Shown here piece after piece: positions 23,315-37,896 of a DNA stretch of 64,000 nt. Location: the NCBI GenBank assembly GCA_019722365.1, contig JADFUC010001284.1, positions 26,736 through 90,735 on the forward strand. Direction: 5' to 3'. This DNA is from Lithospermum erythrorhizon. Lineage: Eukaryota; Streptophyta; Magnoliopsida; Boraginales; Boraginaceae. Made by a program: the position numbers and the translations under genes. Position 1 is the first letter of the stretch. Each line of letters starts with the position of its first letter. The notes below the pieces were generated by a model, which saw nothing but the letters and a program-made list of their open reading frames with translations, was not told the origin of the DNA and searched no databases.

Positions 23315-24187
23315 TGTTGATGTGTAGATTATCGATCAAGCTTTTCAAGACGCAAGAAACATATAATACTGGCAAAGCTAACACCTTGCTATTCATTATC
23401 TACGACCAAGTTGTCAAAATAGTGTGGATTTTCGGATGTCTCACTCGCATGATCGGATTCAAAAGACATGCTGGGTATAAAAAGATCTGGGCGATATACG
23501 AAGATCTTCGAAAAACATATACCTTTGAGATCATGTTGTTATGATAAGTGTTGTCGCTTCAGCAATCGGTCTCCGTGATGTTTATGGAAGGAGTGTGATC
23601 TCAAATCAAAACACCTTATCATATCAAGATGGAAACCCAGAAGACCTACACTATATATAAAGTTAAGCGCTGATATCAAGAATGAAGACACTCAAAAATA
23701 ATCTATTTACAACAAAGCATTCTTGTGAATTACAGAGAAAGCAGAGTTTATCTCGTATTTAGAAGTAGGTCACCAGGTTAGAAGAAGTCTCTAATCTTCT
23801 AACTAATGCACGATTGTTATAACACCGTTGTAATAAACATTGGTATTCTTTACTGAGTTATGCTAAGTCAAACACCGGGAGCACATGCGAAGAAGAGAAG
23901 ATAGTGGATCATAGTCTTAAAACTGGGATTAAGGCTAGTTAGGGCCTCAAAGAATGCTGAGCATTTCAAGGTAAGACCCTACTTGCATTTACTCATATTA
24001 TAATGGAAGTTCTCTCTGGGCAAGCCGCCTTAGGCAAGGTGTAACTCCGGGACCGAATCGCTACCAATCTCTGAGTTATTTACTTTGGCTAGCCATTTAT
24101 TTATTTGTTGCTTTATTTCAACTCGTAAGATCAAGTGTCAAGGATAAAGGATCGATACTTGATCGCTAGGCAAAGTTCACTTTTTCA
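23315..24187 (+). repeat. 5' LTR of the Sirevirus element
   Basis: Collinear with 48418-49276. Shared words include CTATTCATTATCTACGACCA, CAACAAAGCATTCTTG, GAAGAAGTCTCTAATCTTCT and ACGATTGTTATAACAC, then GTAAGACCCTACTTG. Both copies end GTTCACTTTTCA (five Ts here). The copies differ by many substitutions and small indels. Immediately after comes ATTGCACGAGCGG, near where a primer binding site would lie, but no clear tRNA match is seen. Confidence 0.85.
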
Positions 24188-24224
24188 ATTGCACGAGCGG
24201 CACTCAACATATCGTAGTGAACTC

Positions 24225-25927
24225 AAAAAAAAAAATGGAAGCCATTGTATGAAGGAGTGATCGATCGATTAGACCCCTACAATTGGACATTGGAAAAGAA
24301 TTATCCATACTAGAAGCCGAATGACCGCTTCTTAAAATCGCTGATTCCAAGACGGGAAGTCCTGTGATTTCTCAGCGTGACACCTCCCACAAAGGCCGAG
24401 GGAGGAGGAAGAAGCCGTGAAGACGGAGATGTAAAGGACTCTCAGAGGATGAGTTAGTTTCGAAATGACAAGGCCGGAATACCATTTTAAGCATTGTTGA
24501 CCCTAATGTGTTGAAGATGATCAAGAATCGCACTGCTAAGTTAGAAAGCATGGAAAATAGTGCAAACAACTTATTTAAGGAACTTCCAACGTTAGAATGT
24601 GAAAGCTTCAACAACTTAACAACCGCATGGAAACTCATTATACGGAAGAGGATGAAACTGTTAACGTTTTTATAAATTAGGATTAATGACATGGCAAATG
24701 AGGCTTTTGTACTTGAGAACTATCTACGAGAAGCAAGTACTTAAAGGTACTAAGGGCCATTCCACCACGGTTCAAGAGCAAAGTTACTTAATTATCGAAG
24801 AGGCATTGAAGATCTTAGCAAATACGAGGCTTTCGACGATCTTATTGGAAATCTCACAACTCATGAAATGAAGATTGACTCCAATCGAGCCGCTCAAAAA
24901 GAAAGGAATTCACCTCAATGTTAGCTTTTAAGGAGAGAGATTTAGAAAGAGCTTTAAGGAAACTATGAGTCTCAAGTAGCCAAAAAACTTCAACAAAACT
25001 ATGAAAAGATTCAATAAGAAACCGTATACAGCAGGAGAGAATTCAGTCGCAATCTATTGCACGGTTTGACAATTGGAAGAAGAATAAAAAATTTGTAGGA
25101 GGAGGCAATGTGACTGGCCCACAAAGAACAATGTAATCATGAAAGCGGGGATACACAATGTGTGAATGTGAGGGTTTTGGGCATATTCAAGTTCAATGTC
25201 CAAATTATATCAAGAAACAAGCCAAGTGCTATTAGCACCACTCATTCTGAATACGTAGACTCGATGACGAGGAAGGAAGCAGTTTAAACAAACATTATTT
25301 CAAGGTTTTATCAGACAAATTCATGATTTAAAGCACAATGAAAATCCACCTCACGAGTCACATTCGCCTCGACAACATCGCCTGGCGACATGTGGATCTC
25401 GATCGAGGAAGAATTTGAGTAGCTAATTACAAAATGCTTTTTCAAAAGTGGATCAAATTAACTCAAATGTATTCTTCTGTGGAAGGTGAAAAGAAATAGT
25501 TGATCATGGTGAATATGGGACTTGCCAAGATGATTGAGGATCAAAAGATTGAGATTGAAATTCTAGAGGGAAGGATTCAAACTATGATGTTAGAGTCATG
25601 ACGACGACTCAAGACCGAAATTCTTGACGCAGATTATGGAAAAGGAAAAGAAGGTATCCAACCTAGATGTATTGCAAGAGAGGCTGTGATGAAAGGGTCC
25701 AGCTCTACTACAATCTAGGTTGCCTCAAGTCACCAATGCACTGCACCTCCTAATTTCAGGAAGAAAACTACGATCACTACTCAAATGTAGAAAGACGAAG
25801 AAAGAACTATGACTGAAGGGTAAGGAAGTCATTGTTGAAAATGGCTATATGCCCATATTGTTAGAAAATATATGGTAGAGGTCGAAGCAAGTATTTATCC
25901 AGATGCAATGGTTAAGAAGGAATCAAT
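24225..25927 (+). pseudogene. Sirevirus gag remnant with zinc knuckle
   Basis: A plus-strand frame begins near 24234 with LYEGVIDRLDPYNWTLEKN after a frameshift. This is the N-terminal copia gag pattern in which a short Pro/Tyr-rich stretch precedes a Trp. Around 24686-24871 the frame reads KGTKGHSTTVQEQSYLIIEE. Near 25140-25230 lies the nucleocapsid knuckle, MCECEGFGHIQVQCPNYIKK. The first cysteine pair has only one residue between Cys and Cys instead of two, consistent with a codon lost. A coiled-coil-like stretch follows near 25500-25600. The region stops at 25927, where the nested element starts. It is non-functional. Confidence 0.75.
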
Positions 25928-26920
25928 TGTTGAAATCAATGAAAATCGATTCCCTTTTTAATATTCGCTGGCGATAATTGTGTATCAATTCATTTATCGG
26001 TTTAGTTAAATGAGATTACTGTGATCTTGTGTTCACTCTTTAGTAATTATTGTATATTAATAGTGTGGGTTCTCATGATAATTTAAGGGTTATGAGCGAT
26101 TGCTAGATCTTACTTATTAATCGTTATAATAGTAATTTGTCAATTATTATTATTATACAATCCTGGCTATTATCTCGAGCCTGTAAGGTCACACACATAC
26201 AAATGATATTCGAATAATATTTCATCAATGAAATTAAACGACTTGTATATTGAAAAGATGTATCTCTCAATATTTATATATTTGTCAAATATATGTCAAG
26301 CGGAACATCAATTGTTAAATTTGCAAGTTTAATCAATTAAGCAATTGAGATTGATGAATAACTTGATAAGTTATTCGATAGTGACTCGTTAGTATTTTAA
26401 TGGACTTGTTAAGTTAATTAAAATAGAACAACTACTAGTAACTCACATTTAATTAGAAGCTCATAACGGCCCAATTAAGTAATGAGTTAAACCCGATTTT
26501 TAACGAGTTACTTGGGAATTATGGAAATTTGGGACTTGGTATTTAAAGAGAGGGATTAGGCTTTTTTTAAGATAATCATAAAAAGAAAACCTTCATCCTC
26601 ACTCTAGAAACCTGCCCTCCCTTACATAGAATTGGAAAGAAGTTTTCTTCCAATTTTATTTTCTATCTTCAAACTCTAAGCAAAGCTCAAGTACTGCCCG
26701 TTTCCCTCTCGTGTATGCAATCTGTAGACATTTTTGTGTTGAACAAGCTTTTGAGAGGATTTTGAAGGGGATGTGAGGATTTTAGTTCGCTTCGCTTTCC
26801 CTTGCAATGTAAGAATTCTTGTATTCATACATTTATATTTTGTGTTTAGATTAATATACATCAATTCGGTGATCCGGATGGGCGAATTGGTGTTTATCAC
26901 GACAAATTCATACTAGATTC
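25928..26920 (+). repeat. 5' LTR of the Tork-like element
   Basis: The first 830 bp or so match 41888-42715. Shared words include TTATGAG...ATTGCTAGATCTTACT, ATGTATCTCTCAATATTTAT, TTAATCAATTAAGCAATTGA and TAGAAGCTCATAACGGCC. The end is placed near 26920 because GGGCCTCAGAGCC (about 26928-26940) resembles the tRNA-Met primer binding site TGGTATCAGAGCC. Confidence 0.8.
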
Positions 26921-26944
26921 TGGGTCAAAGGGCCTCAGAGCCTA

Positions 26945-29900
26945 CTCCAAGTTTGATGTATTTTATCTTAGTTTGATTGTGTGTTGGACATAGTTGTCGC
27001 TAATTTGATTATTTCATGATTTATATATCTTCAATCGATGAATATAATATGCAAAATCAACCCATTTTATATATTTGCACGGCTGTAATCATTATTTCAA
27101 TATATTGATTTTGATGATTTGATGCTTATTTAATTTTTTCATGAATTGAAAGGACAAAAAATTGATTAATTTACATTTTTAATTGAGGTAGAATTATTTT
27201 CGATTTTACAGAGGGTTAAAATTTCGTAAAATTACGAAATTAAATATGTGGGTTCATCACCTCTTTGGGGGTTCATTCCAGAGTTTTTCCAGAATTTTTT
27301 GAATTTCTTAAGTACTCCGAAAATTTATTAAATTTCTGAATTGTTTTGGGTTTAATCGAAAAACTAGAAGTGTTTTTGATGAAATTCCACTTAGACATGT
27401 TCAATAATGATATTGTTGATGTTCAAGTCAAATCTCAGAATTTTTTGAATTTTTTAGAGCCTCCAAATCGTTTTTACAAAAGTCGGAATTAACTGAAAAC
27501 TCAAAATCGAAATGAATTACCAAACCGCCGCCGAACTTCATGACATCGCCCCTGGCGCTGGCCCGTGCCTCAATTGCACGCCTCGCCACCGGACGTAGCT
27601 CGCCGGCCATACTACGACACCGCTGCCGACCGCGGGTATGAGGTCAAGGCCGCTTTTGGCCGCTTAAGTTCGTCGTCTGCTTTCGAAAAACCCCTAAATG
27701 TATTTTTATGTAATTATTTTGGTTTTAAAATTTATTGGTAATTATTAATTTTGGTTTTAATTGTTAAATCATAAATTTTAGTCACAGATGATTGAATATA
27801 TCTTGAATGACATTAAATTTGATTTATATTTCCTTTCAAAATTATTTTCATTAATTGATAATTTTGAAAATATTTTCACATGATAACTTTTAAATTTTGA
27901 ATTTTGGCAGCGCATCATTTTTGTAAGTAATTATTTCATGATTTAAGAGGTTGTTAATTATTGTAATAATTATTATTAATCATGTGTGAATATATATTTA
28001 AATTTAAAATTTATTTAATTTATAAATTAATTATAAAATAAACGGGTAATTAATGTCAATTATGAACATATTTTTTTTCATTTTATTAAGGTGATGCGAC
28101 ATTATGCATTTATTTTGTTTTGATGTTTTCCCATATATATTGTTATGAAATGGAATGGAGGGTGGTATTGAGCATGACCTAATTTTTCTCCGGTCTCCTT
28201 ACCGTATTGCCAGAAACGACTACCGAGTCATATTATATTATTTTATTTAATTTTTATCAAGCTTTCTCCCACAAGTCAGACATGCCGGGCTCAAGTTGGG
28301 ATTAGTGTATTTGAATTGTAATTCAAGAAGGAGCTTCTGTGGAGATTCCAAAAGCCGAAGACAAGAAATTGTATATGCTAAAATAAGTTAGTTTTCAAGT
28401 TTAAAATGTATTAGTAGCTCTGTGGGTTATATCATACGCCTCTTGAACGTGCATTACTTATTTTATTTTTTTATGTTGTATATATGTTTGATTATGTGCT
28501 ACAATTAAATGGTAAAATAAAAAGCAAAGTAATAATCTCTACCTTCTAAAATTTAAGCAACATCAAGCCAATTTTAAAGTCACTGGGTGGAAATCGGTCG
28601 CATCATCCGGCACACCGCGATGGCGTGTGTTACGCTTTGTACTTTTTATATGACAGTGGGGATCATGTTGAAGTGATTTCCACTAACATTGTGGGCTTTC
28701 AGATGATCACTCCAAGTAATTATTTGGTTTAATTGGTATGCTTAACCTAAGCTTTTGTCGGAGATATAAAAGTCGGTAGCATCTTCGAATAGTATGCTAA
28801 CGAATAAAGAGTTATGTAGTTTTACATAATTGGTTGATAACCTATTATTATCCATGTCAAGATTCTAAGTATAATAGGTCTTGATATTTACGATATTTCT
28901 CGTGGACGAAGTATTAGTATTTACTACAATTATTTTGTAAGTGTTTTCAGTACGATACTTTACCCATTCTCGTTGTCTCTATTTACTTATTCTTATAGAA
29001 TTATAATGCATAACAATTACTACTACTCATAAGAACTCGCTTCGCTCAAAGACTTGAAAAGTGCAAACTGAATAACTCGAATTTTGACGTAGGGGTCTCG
29101 AACTTGAGAATCATTCTCAAGCCAGCAGAACCGAATACTGCGGTCAACAATATGATCCTCCGAAACCTAACGATAGTGCCTCCCATCGGAAAAGGAAGAC
29201 ATCACAAAAAGTACAAGTCCGATGATGTGGATGTCCAATGTCTCATGCTTATAATATGGAACCTTCTGCTCCAAATTCAATATGAAAGGTGGCAAGATAT
29301 GACATATACCGGGCAACTGAGGAATTATTCAAAGTAGTTGTAAACGAGAGATATTACACGGTACGTGTTTCCTCGTGAGCAAGTCGGGAACGACAAAGCC
29401 GCAAACCCTATATAATTAAAATGATTGGATTGGTCGATCGACTCAACGCCCCTGACACTGCAAGGTTCTCAAAGAACTGCCGCTGATCTCATCCCAAGTC
29501 TCTCTTCCGCATAAATTCTCTTAGTTTGTTATGAACTTCAATATGCACAAGTTTGAGTTGTCTCTAAACGAATCATACCAAGATGATCACGAATCGCCGA
29601 GACGAATCTAGGTAAGACTAAAATCATTCTTCAAGCTTGCGGTCCAAAACAAGAAATTCAGTTAAGAAGTTTACGCTGAAAGCCTGGGCGGTTCGAGGAA
29701 CTCTTAAAAGTTGCCGGATAAATACTCAGAAGCGATGACAATTGTCACATTATGGAACCTAGGTTCACCGGGAATTCACTGCGTGAAGTTCACAAAATGA
29801 TAGGAAGAATGGTCTCACCCACCACCTCAAATTCTACGTATTGTGACATGCGGTCAAGTTTTTACAACTTCTAATTCTACTGCGGCGACACTAGTCAGTT
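26945..29900 (+). pseudogene. 5' internal region and gag remnant of the Tork-like element
   Basis: Mostly AT-rich, with a short GC-rich island near 27520-27680 whose minus-strand frame has no recognisable domain. Near 29225-29310 the plus frame reads DDVDVQCLMLIIWN then LLLQIQYERW. This fits the copia gag pattern 'C-hydrophobic-Leu...Leu-Gln...'. No intact zinc knuckle was found. The first 1.5 kb might instead be another decayed insertion. Frames are extensively broken. Confidence 0.4.
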
Positions 29901-29954
29901 CTCTATATTTACCGCAATATGTGAACTCGTCAAGCAGAAGACTCGAAGAGGGAA

Positions 29955-32910
29955 ATGGATCTAATGGTGGGGAACTACATGACGGTTATGCCCCTCGCAA
30001 GAAGATCCACGCTTAAATTTGCCCACGGCTCATGGAACTTATCTCCTGCTTACAATGTACCTCGCACTAGAGGAATATTTATTTTCCCTGCTTCGCTTTT
30101 TAATAACGATGGTTTTTCATTTTCAATAGATCCTAAATGAATTTAGGATCACCTCGTGTATGGGTAAGATTTGGTAATCAGCCCTTCAAAAAATGGTCTA
30201 TTCGCTTTAGATACATTTATCGAAATGGAGCAACATAAACTTAAAAACGGAATAGCCTTAACGACTTAAACCAAACATACCTAATACGGCATCGGGCATT
30301 GGGTCATATTAATGAGAACCGAATCAAGAAACTCCACCGTGGATACTCGAAGCGTTTCCCGATTATGACTCATACCTATAAGTGTGAATCTTGGTTCTCT
30401 AGGCAAATGACTAAAGCAATTCCCTTCAATCGGATTCAACGAAAGGCAAAGTCGATTTATCAGTGGATCATACACCGTTGTACGTGTGGGCCAATGAACA
30501 CATCCGCAAGAGGAGGCTATAAATACTTCATATTTAATGGATGATTACAGGAGATACGTTTTGTATCCGATGAGACACAAACACTTAAATTTTGAGAAAT
30601 TCAAGCGAGTCCCAAAATTAAGCACAAAAACCACCTGAACAAGATAATAAAGATTCTCCGGTCCGAGTAGAGGTGGAGAATATTTGAGTCACGAGTTCAA
30701 TATCATCTTAGAGAGTGTGGTATTGTTTCACAACTCACTTAGCAGAACGCCTACGCAGATAACGGGCGTGTCCGAAGGAGAAATCGAACCCTTCTTGATA
30801 CGGGTTCGGTCTACATGAAATTTATCCGATTTACCGGGTTAATTTCTCGATGGTGCACTTCTAAGCGCCCCACACTTACCTTAAAATGTATGTCCAACCA
30901 AGTCGGCAGAGAAAACCCCATGAACGGTGGTTTCCGGGAAGATTCCTAAGTTGTTTTTCGTGATTTCGTCATGTTTTATGTTAAGAGATTAACAAAGGAT
31001 AAACTTGCGCCCAAATTCGATAAATGCTATTTCATAGGATGTCTCAAAGGAAACAGCTTGGATACTACTTACCCAAAGGTGGAGAATAGAATCTTTCATT
31101 GCTAAGACAGTGAGTGTCTCTCGAAAGGGAATATCTGGCTCAAAAGTGACTAAGAATGGTAAGTTCTCATCTCGATTTAATCTCAAGTTGATAAAGTCAA
31201 TGCTCTATGCATCTAATGCGTATATCCGACGACCACAAGAATTGACACCTTCTTCATAGAAGATCTAATTTCGATCCATTGTGAAAGGGAAGAACTAACT
31301 TAGAGATCCAATTGTGGATCACATTTAACTGCAGCTGGGTTGCATAAGAAAAGCCTCTATCATTGAAAGCCGACGAGCCCACTTCTTATAAAGAAGCGAT
31401 AAATAGTAAGGATGTTGACAAATGGCAAATAGCCATGCACCGGAGATGGATTCTATGTACTTAAATTTGGTTTGGTCTCGTTGGTTTTACCAAACGGGGT
31501 TCGCCCTATTGAATATAAAATGGGTATTTAAGAAGAAATATGATAAAGACGGAAACGCCGAATGCTTTCAAAGCGATTTGTAAATAAAGGTTTCAAACAA
31601 GTTCACGGGCGTGGACTATGAAGAAACTTACTAGCTGCTGGCTTTGCTTGTTCAACCGATAATCTTAGCTATTCCTCGCATTTCAAGACTATGAAATATG
31701 ACAAATGGATGTAAAGATCGCTTCTCGAATGAAAATTTAGAGAGGATGTGTATATGGTACAACCTCCAGGCTTTACATGTCCTAAAAGACCTAAGAAGGT
31801 ATTCAAGTTGCAAAGGTCCATTTATGGTCTTAAGGTGGATCCCGTAGTCGAATCTACGCTTTGACGGTAATCAATTAAAGATTTGGTTTCACTGGGTTAA
31901 GAATCTTCGTGGTATGCCAAAGAAGGTGTTGAGCTTATGTATCATTCATAGTCCTGTATGTCGATGACATACTTATCATTGGAAACAACGTAGAGTTACT
32001 GAACTCAGTCAAGGATTGGCTGTGTAAATATTTCTCAATGAAGGACTTAGGCGAAGCACAATATATACTTGGAATAAAGATCCATCGAGATCGGGCCAGA
32101 AGGCTAATTGGACTTTGTCAGGATACCTATGTGAATAAGGTACTGCATATTCAACATGAGTAATTCCAAGAAGGGCACCTCCTACGAGACATGGGAGTTC
32201 AACTCAACAGAAAGACAATGTCCCACTTACTAGTTCCGGTAGTTAGAAAATGAAGGACGTACCTTATTTCTGGCTTATAGGCAGGATCCATCCCGATGCT
32301 ATGTTATGCACTAGACCCGATGTGTCTTATGCAATCGAAAGTATAATCCAAAGAGATACCAAGCTAATCTCGTGAAAATCATGGGATTGCAAAGTGAAGT
32401 ACATCTTGAAGTATCTAACTAAAGATGCTTTCTTGGTATATGGTGGAGATGATGAGTTAGTAGTCACCGGGTACACCGATGCCAGTTTTCAAACTGACAG
32501 AGACGACTATCGTTCCCAGTCTGGGTATGTATTTTGTCTCAACGGTGGAGCAGTATCTTGGAGGAGTTCCAAGCAGAGTAGTACCGTTGTCGAGCCCTAA
32601 TGCTGCATTCGAGACATCTCGCTGGGCTCGCTCGCTTAAAGCATGTTGATTAAGAAATTCGTGATCTAGCTGTGTAGTACCTAGCATCGAGGGACCGCTT
32701 GAGTTATTTCAGACAATATCAGCGATAGCTCAAGGTAACCCCGAGCACATCAAATCCAAGCATCGCATCTGTGGAAAGTTTCACCTAATTGGGAGATACG
32801 CTAATGTAGGTGATATCAAAGTATGTAAAGTAGCAACAGAGGCTAATTCGCCGCACTTTTACCAAACCACTAAGTTAAGTAAAAGCATGACGAGCATGCA
32901 AATCTAACAT
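29955..32910 (+). pseudogene. Tork-like copia pol remnant (integrase, RT, RNase H)
   Basis: Segments appear in the order of a copia pol. NDGFSFSID lies near 30105-30135 and GHINENRIKKLHRG near 30302 (the zinc-finger pre-integrase region). MNTSARGGYKYF lies near 30494-30535, followed by the broken integrase core. LNIKWVFKKKYDKDGN-like wording near 31510-31560 and YVDDILIIGNNVELLNSV near 31958-32010 mark reverse transcriptase; YVDD is the catalytic motif. MKDLGEAQYILGIKIHRD near 32038-32092 follows. The RNase H part is the best preserved, at 32394-32600 (GYTDASFQTDRDDYRSQSGY, SWRSSKQS). CKVATEAN near 32822 marks the end. Numerous frameshifts and stops make it inactive. Confidence 0.85.
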
Positions 32911-33109
32911 AGGTCTTAGACAGACGCCGCAGCCGTGTTACGTTGGCTGGGAGTCAATATGTATCTATTGAGGTTACGTGAACAAATATTTGAATATCAA
33001 GGTTTCTTATATTCTAGTATATTTGTTTACATCGTCTATGATTCTTTTAAATTTTTACATATAATATACATGTATTGTATCCTCGATGAGTGAAAAGTTA
33101 AATCCCTAG

Positions 33110-34445
33110 GTTGGGCTTCTATATGTTTTTCTGTAGAGGCAAATAATGAATTGTATCTATACTGCTATTTCGGTGTGAGTACAATCTCACGATGGGCACC
33201 TTTCTTCATATATATATTATGTTATATATTTTACTTGTGTTGTCTTTGAAACTATTCTCGATATGTGTATTGTGGTGATTATGATTCATATATGCAAATA
33301 ATCGGTGATTATGATTGAGTATTATGTGTACTCCCCGATGAGTGATTCATATGATTTAAATAATCGAGATTACAGGTATATTATGAGATAATTGGAGATT
33401 ATGATTTGTATTATGAGATAGGTGAATACGACTACGCATGATCGCGCGGTCGTTGTCAGCAGATGTGCCGCGCGAAGCTGATGCGCCGCAGACGCTGCTT
33501 GATTGCTACGTGTGTTATTCATGAAATGCGGTGACCCCTAATCGAGGCTCGCGCAGCGCATATCAGTGTGGGTAGCCCCGTGATTCGTGAGGTTCAAAGC
33601 GATACGCACATCGGTGGGTGTAGCCTCGGTCGGGAGGATTGAAAGGAGGCCTCATCTCGATTACGTGGAGGCGATTCCTCATATGTATATTATTTGGAGG
33701 TAGATTCCTCATGTGTGTATTATTTGGAGGCGATCATATGTATTATTTGGCGGAGGCCGATTACTCATTTGATGAATTTGTGTGCCGAGATCAAGCTTTT
33801 CTTAAATGAATAGCAATCGCTGACGTTATAAAGTCATATGCGACATCGTATTTAGATAATCCCCTACGTGATTTCAGGAACGCTATTTATTGTAAAGCCT
33901 CGGTTAATGTATAAGCATATGTTATATATATAAGTATTTAATATATGTGATGGCATCAAGTCCGTGGTATTTGTATTCACTAAATTTTTAATAGCCGACT
34001 CCCTATTCTCATGGGCGACGCTGCCATGCTCAGATCTAAGTGGGTCGATCGCCGAGAAATTTGTGCTCCGCATCGATAGCCGCAGATCAAGATCATAGAT
34101 TTGGCGCGCGGTGGCATGTGAATTCCTCATCACCATTTCCTCAGTTGTTGTCGACTCTGTATATTATTAGACCCGTATTGTATTTTAATGGAGGGTCCGT
34201 TGCCATACTTTCCCTATGTTGTATTTCGATTTCTCAGGTATCTTCGAAAGTTGTATTATTAAGGTGAATTTGTATTATGTTTTCAAGTATTTTATTGTAT
34301 ATGTTGTTAGTTCACCAATGCATGGACAAAAGTGTATTTTTATTATTATTAATGTCAAATGAAGTCTTTTTTATGTTGTCATCCATCATCGACTCGTGTA
34401 CAAATTGTTTCATGATCTAAATCCTCGCAGGCCGAGCATGGGCGG
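33110..34445 (+). repeat. 5' LTR of the nested gypsy element, lacking its first part
   Basis: Collinear with about 40020-41325. Shared words include GGTGTGAGTACAA, TATATTATGTTATATATTTT, ACTCGATATGTGTAT-like, GAGGCCTCATCTCGATTA, AATGTATAAGCATATGTTATATAT and TGTTGTATATGTTGTTAGTTCACCAA-like. Within it are short tandem units GGAGGCGATTCCTCATATGTATATTATT (about 31 bp, three copies near 33665-33765) and TGATTATGATT-type units near 33280-33430. The first 1.1 kb of the 3' LTR has no counterpart here, so this copy is truncated or deleted. Confidence 0.75.
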
Positions 34446-37400
34446 TCGTTACAATTTTGGTATCGTAGCTTAGGTTTCGCTTTTATGTGGGGCGTCCCCG
34501 TGTGGTTATGTGCCTAGTGTAAGATGGTTGAGTGGTCGAGAACTGAAAAGTTCTTATGGAGTCTAAATTTCTTTCTTTTCGTTGATCGTTGGATCGCTGA
34601 GGACGCCACCGTAAGATTTTCGGCCGAACCGCTCTCAAGGAAAGCACTTGGGGGAAGGTCGAGATGAATCAGATTCGCTGTCAGAAGTCGACATAAGAAG
34701 CGAAGCGGTTAGTAAATTTGATTAATACACACTGATGATGTTTATCCGAATGGTTTCCAATGAAGTTGATAGATTTTATTTTTCACTCTTAGATAACAAG
34801 AGTTGGCGTGAGGATGTGAACCTCGCGCGTAAAAAGTTTGGAAACGAGACATGATACGGACGGGTGGTTGGAATTTTGTCGGGGAGAGGAGATAAAAGAC
34901 GCTGGGGAAAGGTTATCTATAACGCCGGAGTCGGAGTTGTTGGAGTGGTCGAGGTATTTATGTAAATCTAAGAGTATTAAGGGTAATCCGTGATTGCGGT
35001 ATAAGATTATTGATCCTGGGGATGGAAGTTAAATCGGCAAGCACCAAATAATCAGAAGAAGTTGGTCGTGATAATTATGATAGCGCTTGACCCAAGCAGT
35101 TGGGGGCAGTAGGATTAATTTAGCCGTACGACGTGATGGGCCACTCATGAAGACGAAGGAAGTTAATTAATCTGCTTGTCCGGCGCGGGTATGAATATGG
35201 CAGGCAGCAGGAAGATGTAAAGTGTCGAATAGGTTGATATTGAAAATTCTATTTCACGGATACTATGAATTGAGGGATAAGATGAAAATGGAAATTTTCA
35301 CAGAAACCGTTGTTACTTATCAAAGTATCACAAGGAAAGTTATCGATCATCTAGATGTATCGAAATAGAATTGCAGCATTCAAATATTGGAAAAAAAATT
35401 GGTATTGGGAAAAATTAAGTGTATGATTACTCTACTAGAGAATATAAAGTCGGATTTTAATGTAACTCGAGTAGACTGGGGATAAAAATAAATATTTTAG
35501 TTGATCAAGCCACATGTAAGTTCTCGAGTTGCTTAAAGCCAAGGGCGTCGCTTTTGTGCTAATGCGAAAAAAAAAAATTTTTGGGACTCGGGAGAAAGAA
35601 ACGATGTTCGTAGTATTCTGTTAATAAAACTTTGAGACCGATATATGTCAATAATTTTTATGAAATAAGGATCTTAACGGAATGGCATGTATTATTTAAA
35701 GTTTACGATAAATAGGAATTTTGGGAATTACGTAACTTGATCGAGATTAGGTTGAAACGAGATTTTTGGTGGTTGTTAATGTAATACGGTTGCGTGAACG
35801 CATCACGATGAAACGAAGCACGGAATGTAACCGCCAGCGTATGCGATATGTGGAGTATATGTTATGCCGGGTGTAGGATACGTGTGGAGTCAGAATAGGT
35901 ACGAATTGAAGTGAGAAAAGTATGAAATTAAGATATAAATTTTGGTAATAATAGTTGAGCATCAAAGATTTAATTAATGCAAGCAATTTGGTTGTACTGA
36001 AAAGATTTTAAAGGAAAGATGTAGAAAAGGAAATGATGATTTCAAGACTCTGAGTATATTGTATAAAATTATATATAGCGAAGAATGTCGATTGGGGGAA
36101 AATTTTGAATTTTTGGTTGATGAGTCAGTGAGTTATAAGAGTTTAATCTCATGTAAATTATGGTTAGACGCGGAATAGACGGGTTAAGAAGGTTAAAGGT
36201 TAAATGAATCAAATGTACGGTTTTGGTTCTTCACAAGAATAGAGACTACGACATTCAAGGTGATAGTGGGAGTAAAATGTTTGGATATTTACCGCTTTCC
36301 AAGATGCGTGATAATCGCGGTGTTCCAATTCAAAGCGTCGAGGATAAATTTTCAAGCGATTTAGCCGAGGTTATAAGCCGGAGCTCGTGAAATTATAAGA
36401 ATTGAAATAATCGCCGCTTCGGAGTGAGCCTGGGACTAACAAAGAAGGGAAATTAGTGGGGAAATTAGTAACGGAATATCAAATTTAATTCGATCTCAAT
36501 TATAAGAGAAATATGATGGTTAATGTATCAAGAAATGGAAATTTTTGTTTAAGGGATAATATAACGGGAACTAATGATGCAGGATGCCGCTAATGTTAGT
36601 TCTAAGGATTTGAATTAATGGACTACCTGAAGGTGTATTTTGTTGCTGACAAATCCTCAAGTGACAAGGGAGTATTAACAAGCCGCTGTAGAATATAATG
36701 CGGTTTAATTCAATAATTCAAGAGCATGGGCTTATGAGAATGAGCTCATCATGGGTGGCACGCGAGACTTCCGGGTAGCTTTGAAGCATCGTGACTCGGT
36801 ATCAATTGGTATCACGGTAGACAGAGGTCGTCAATTCCATAACTCTTAGGATCGAAATAAAAAAATTTATACTCAAGTGATTCTCGGATTTATGGATTCG
36901 GGAGAAATGCTAATAAGGATAATAATTGAATTTCAGTGTATCTAAAAGTTTTCTTTAAAGGTCGAATCACATGTGTAGCCAGTGTGGGTACAAGGTTTAT
37001 GTAAGCAACATAAGCATTCTCCCGTGGGATTTTGTAACGGTCATGAGACGTGAGTCAAGATGTTAAAACATTGTTTGTGGGGGTGTTGGAATGATAAAGC
37101 GAGGTCGATGTCAATTAATACAATGGAATTATGAATTCAAGGACAAATAGTGTGGAATGCTATGTGTCGATTCAAGATAAAGGCCTTATCGAAAGTAGTG
37201 ACTATTGTATGAGGATATAAGACACGATTAAGGTAAGACCTCGAGTTAACAGACATAATTTGGGCAAGAGGAAAGCTGTTTCACGGTAATACGAATCTCC
37301 AAGCCAATGTTGTGATTTTCAAGACCATCAAGCTTATCAGATGTCAATTCTAATATCACGAAATGACGGTAGGAAAGGGAAAAAATGACTTTAAATGAAA

Positions 37401-37841
37401 AATATGGAAAGAACTCTGAGGGAAATAATGGAACTTGATATGACTTCAACCCGAGAATAAGTTTCGATATGTTAAATTAACGGCGAATGGCATCAGCGTA
37501 ATACTATAATATAGTTATGAACATGAACGAGGATTCATAAAGTACCATACGGAGTAGCCGAGGTCTAATGGAACGTAGGGAAGTCGTACGCCAGTAATGT
37601 CTAACTATTCTAGGTAGAAGCAAAGTAATCCATACTTCATTGCATGACGTATCGAAGCTGCTGATGAGCGAGGAATATGGTAGATTGAAATTTTTAATTT
37701 GATTGGAAATCGAGACACTGTGGTGAGACATAAGTGGATATCATAGCTATCGGAGCTGCAATGTTATGCGATAGGGGGTTATCGCTGTGTGGTGTGAATG
37801 ATCGGTTGACGTCAGAAAGGACGGATGATATATATATAGCA

Positions 37842-37896
<55 letters not shown>

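Noticed and set aside
37843..37894. Origin or scaffold attachment site suggested by the long AT run
   Set aside because: A pure (AT)n microsatellite inside a decayed gypsy element gives no evidence for such a role.
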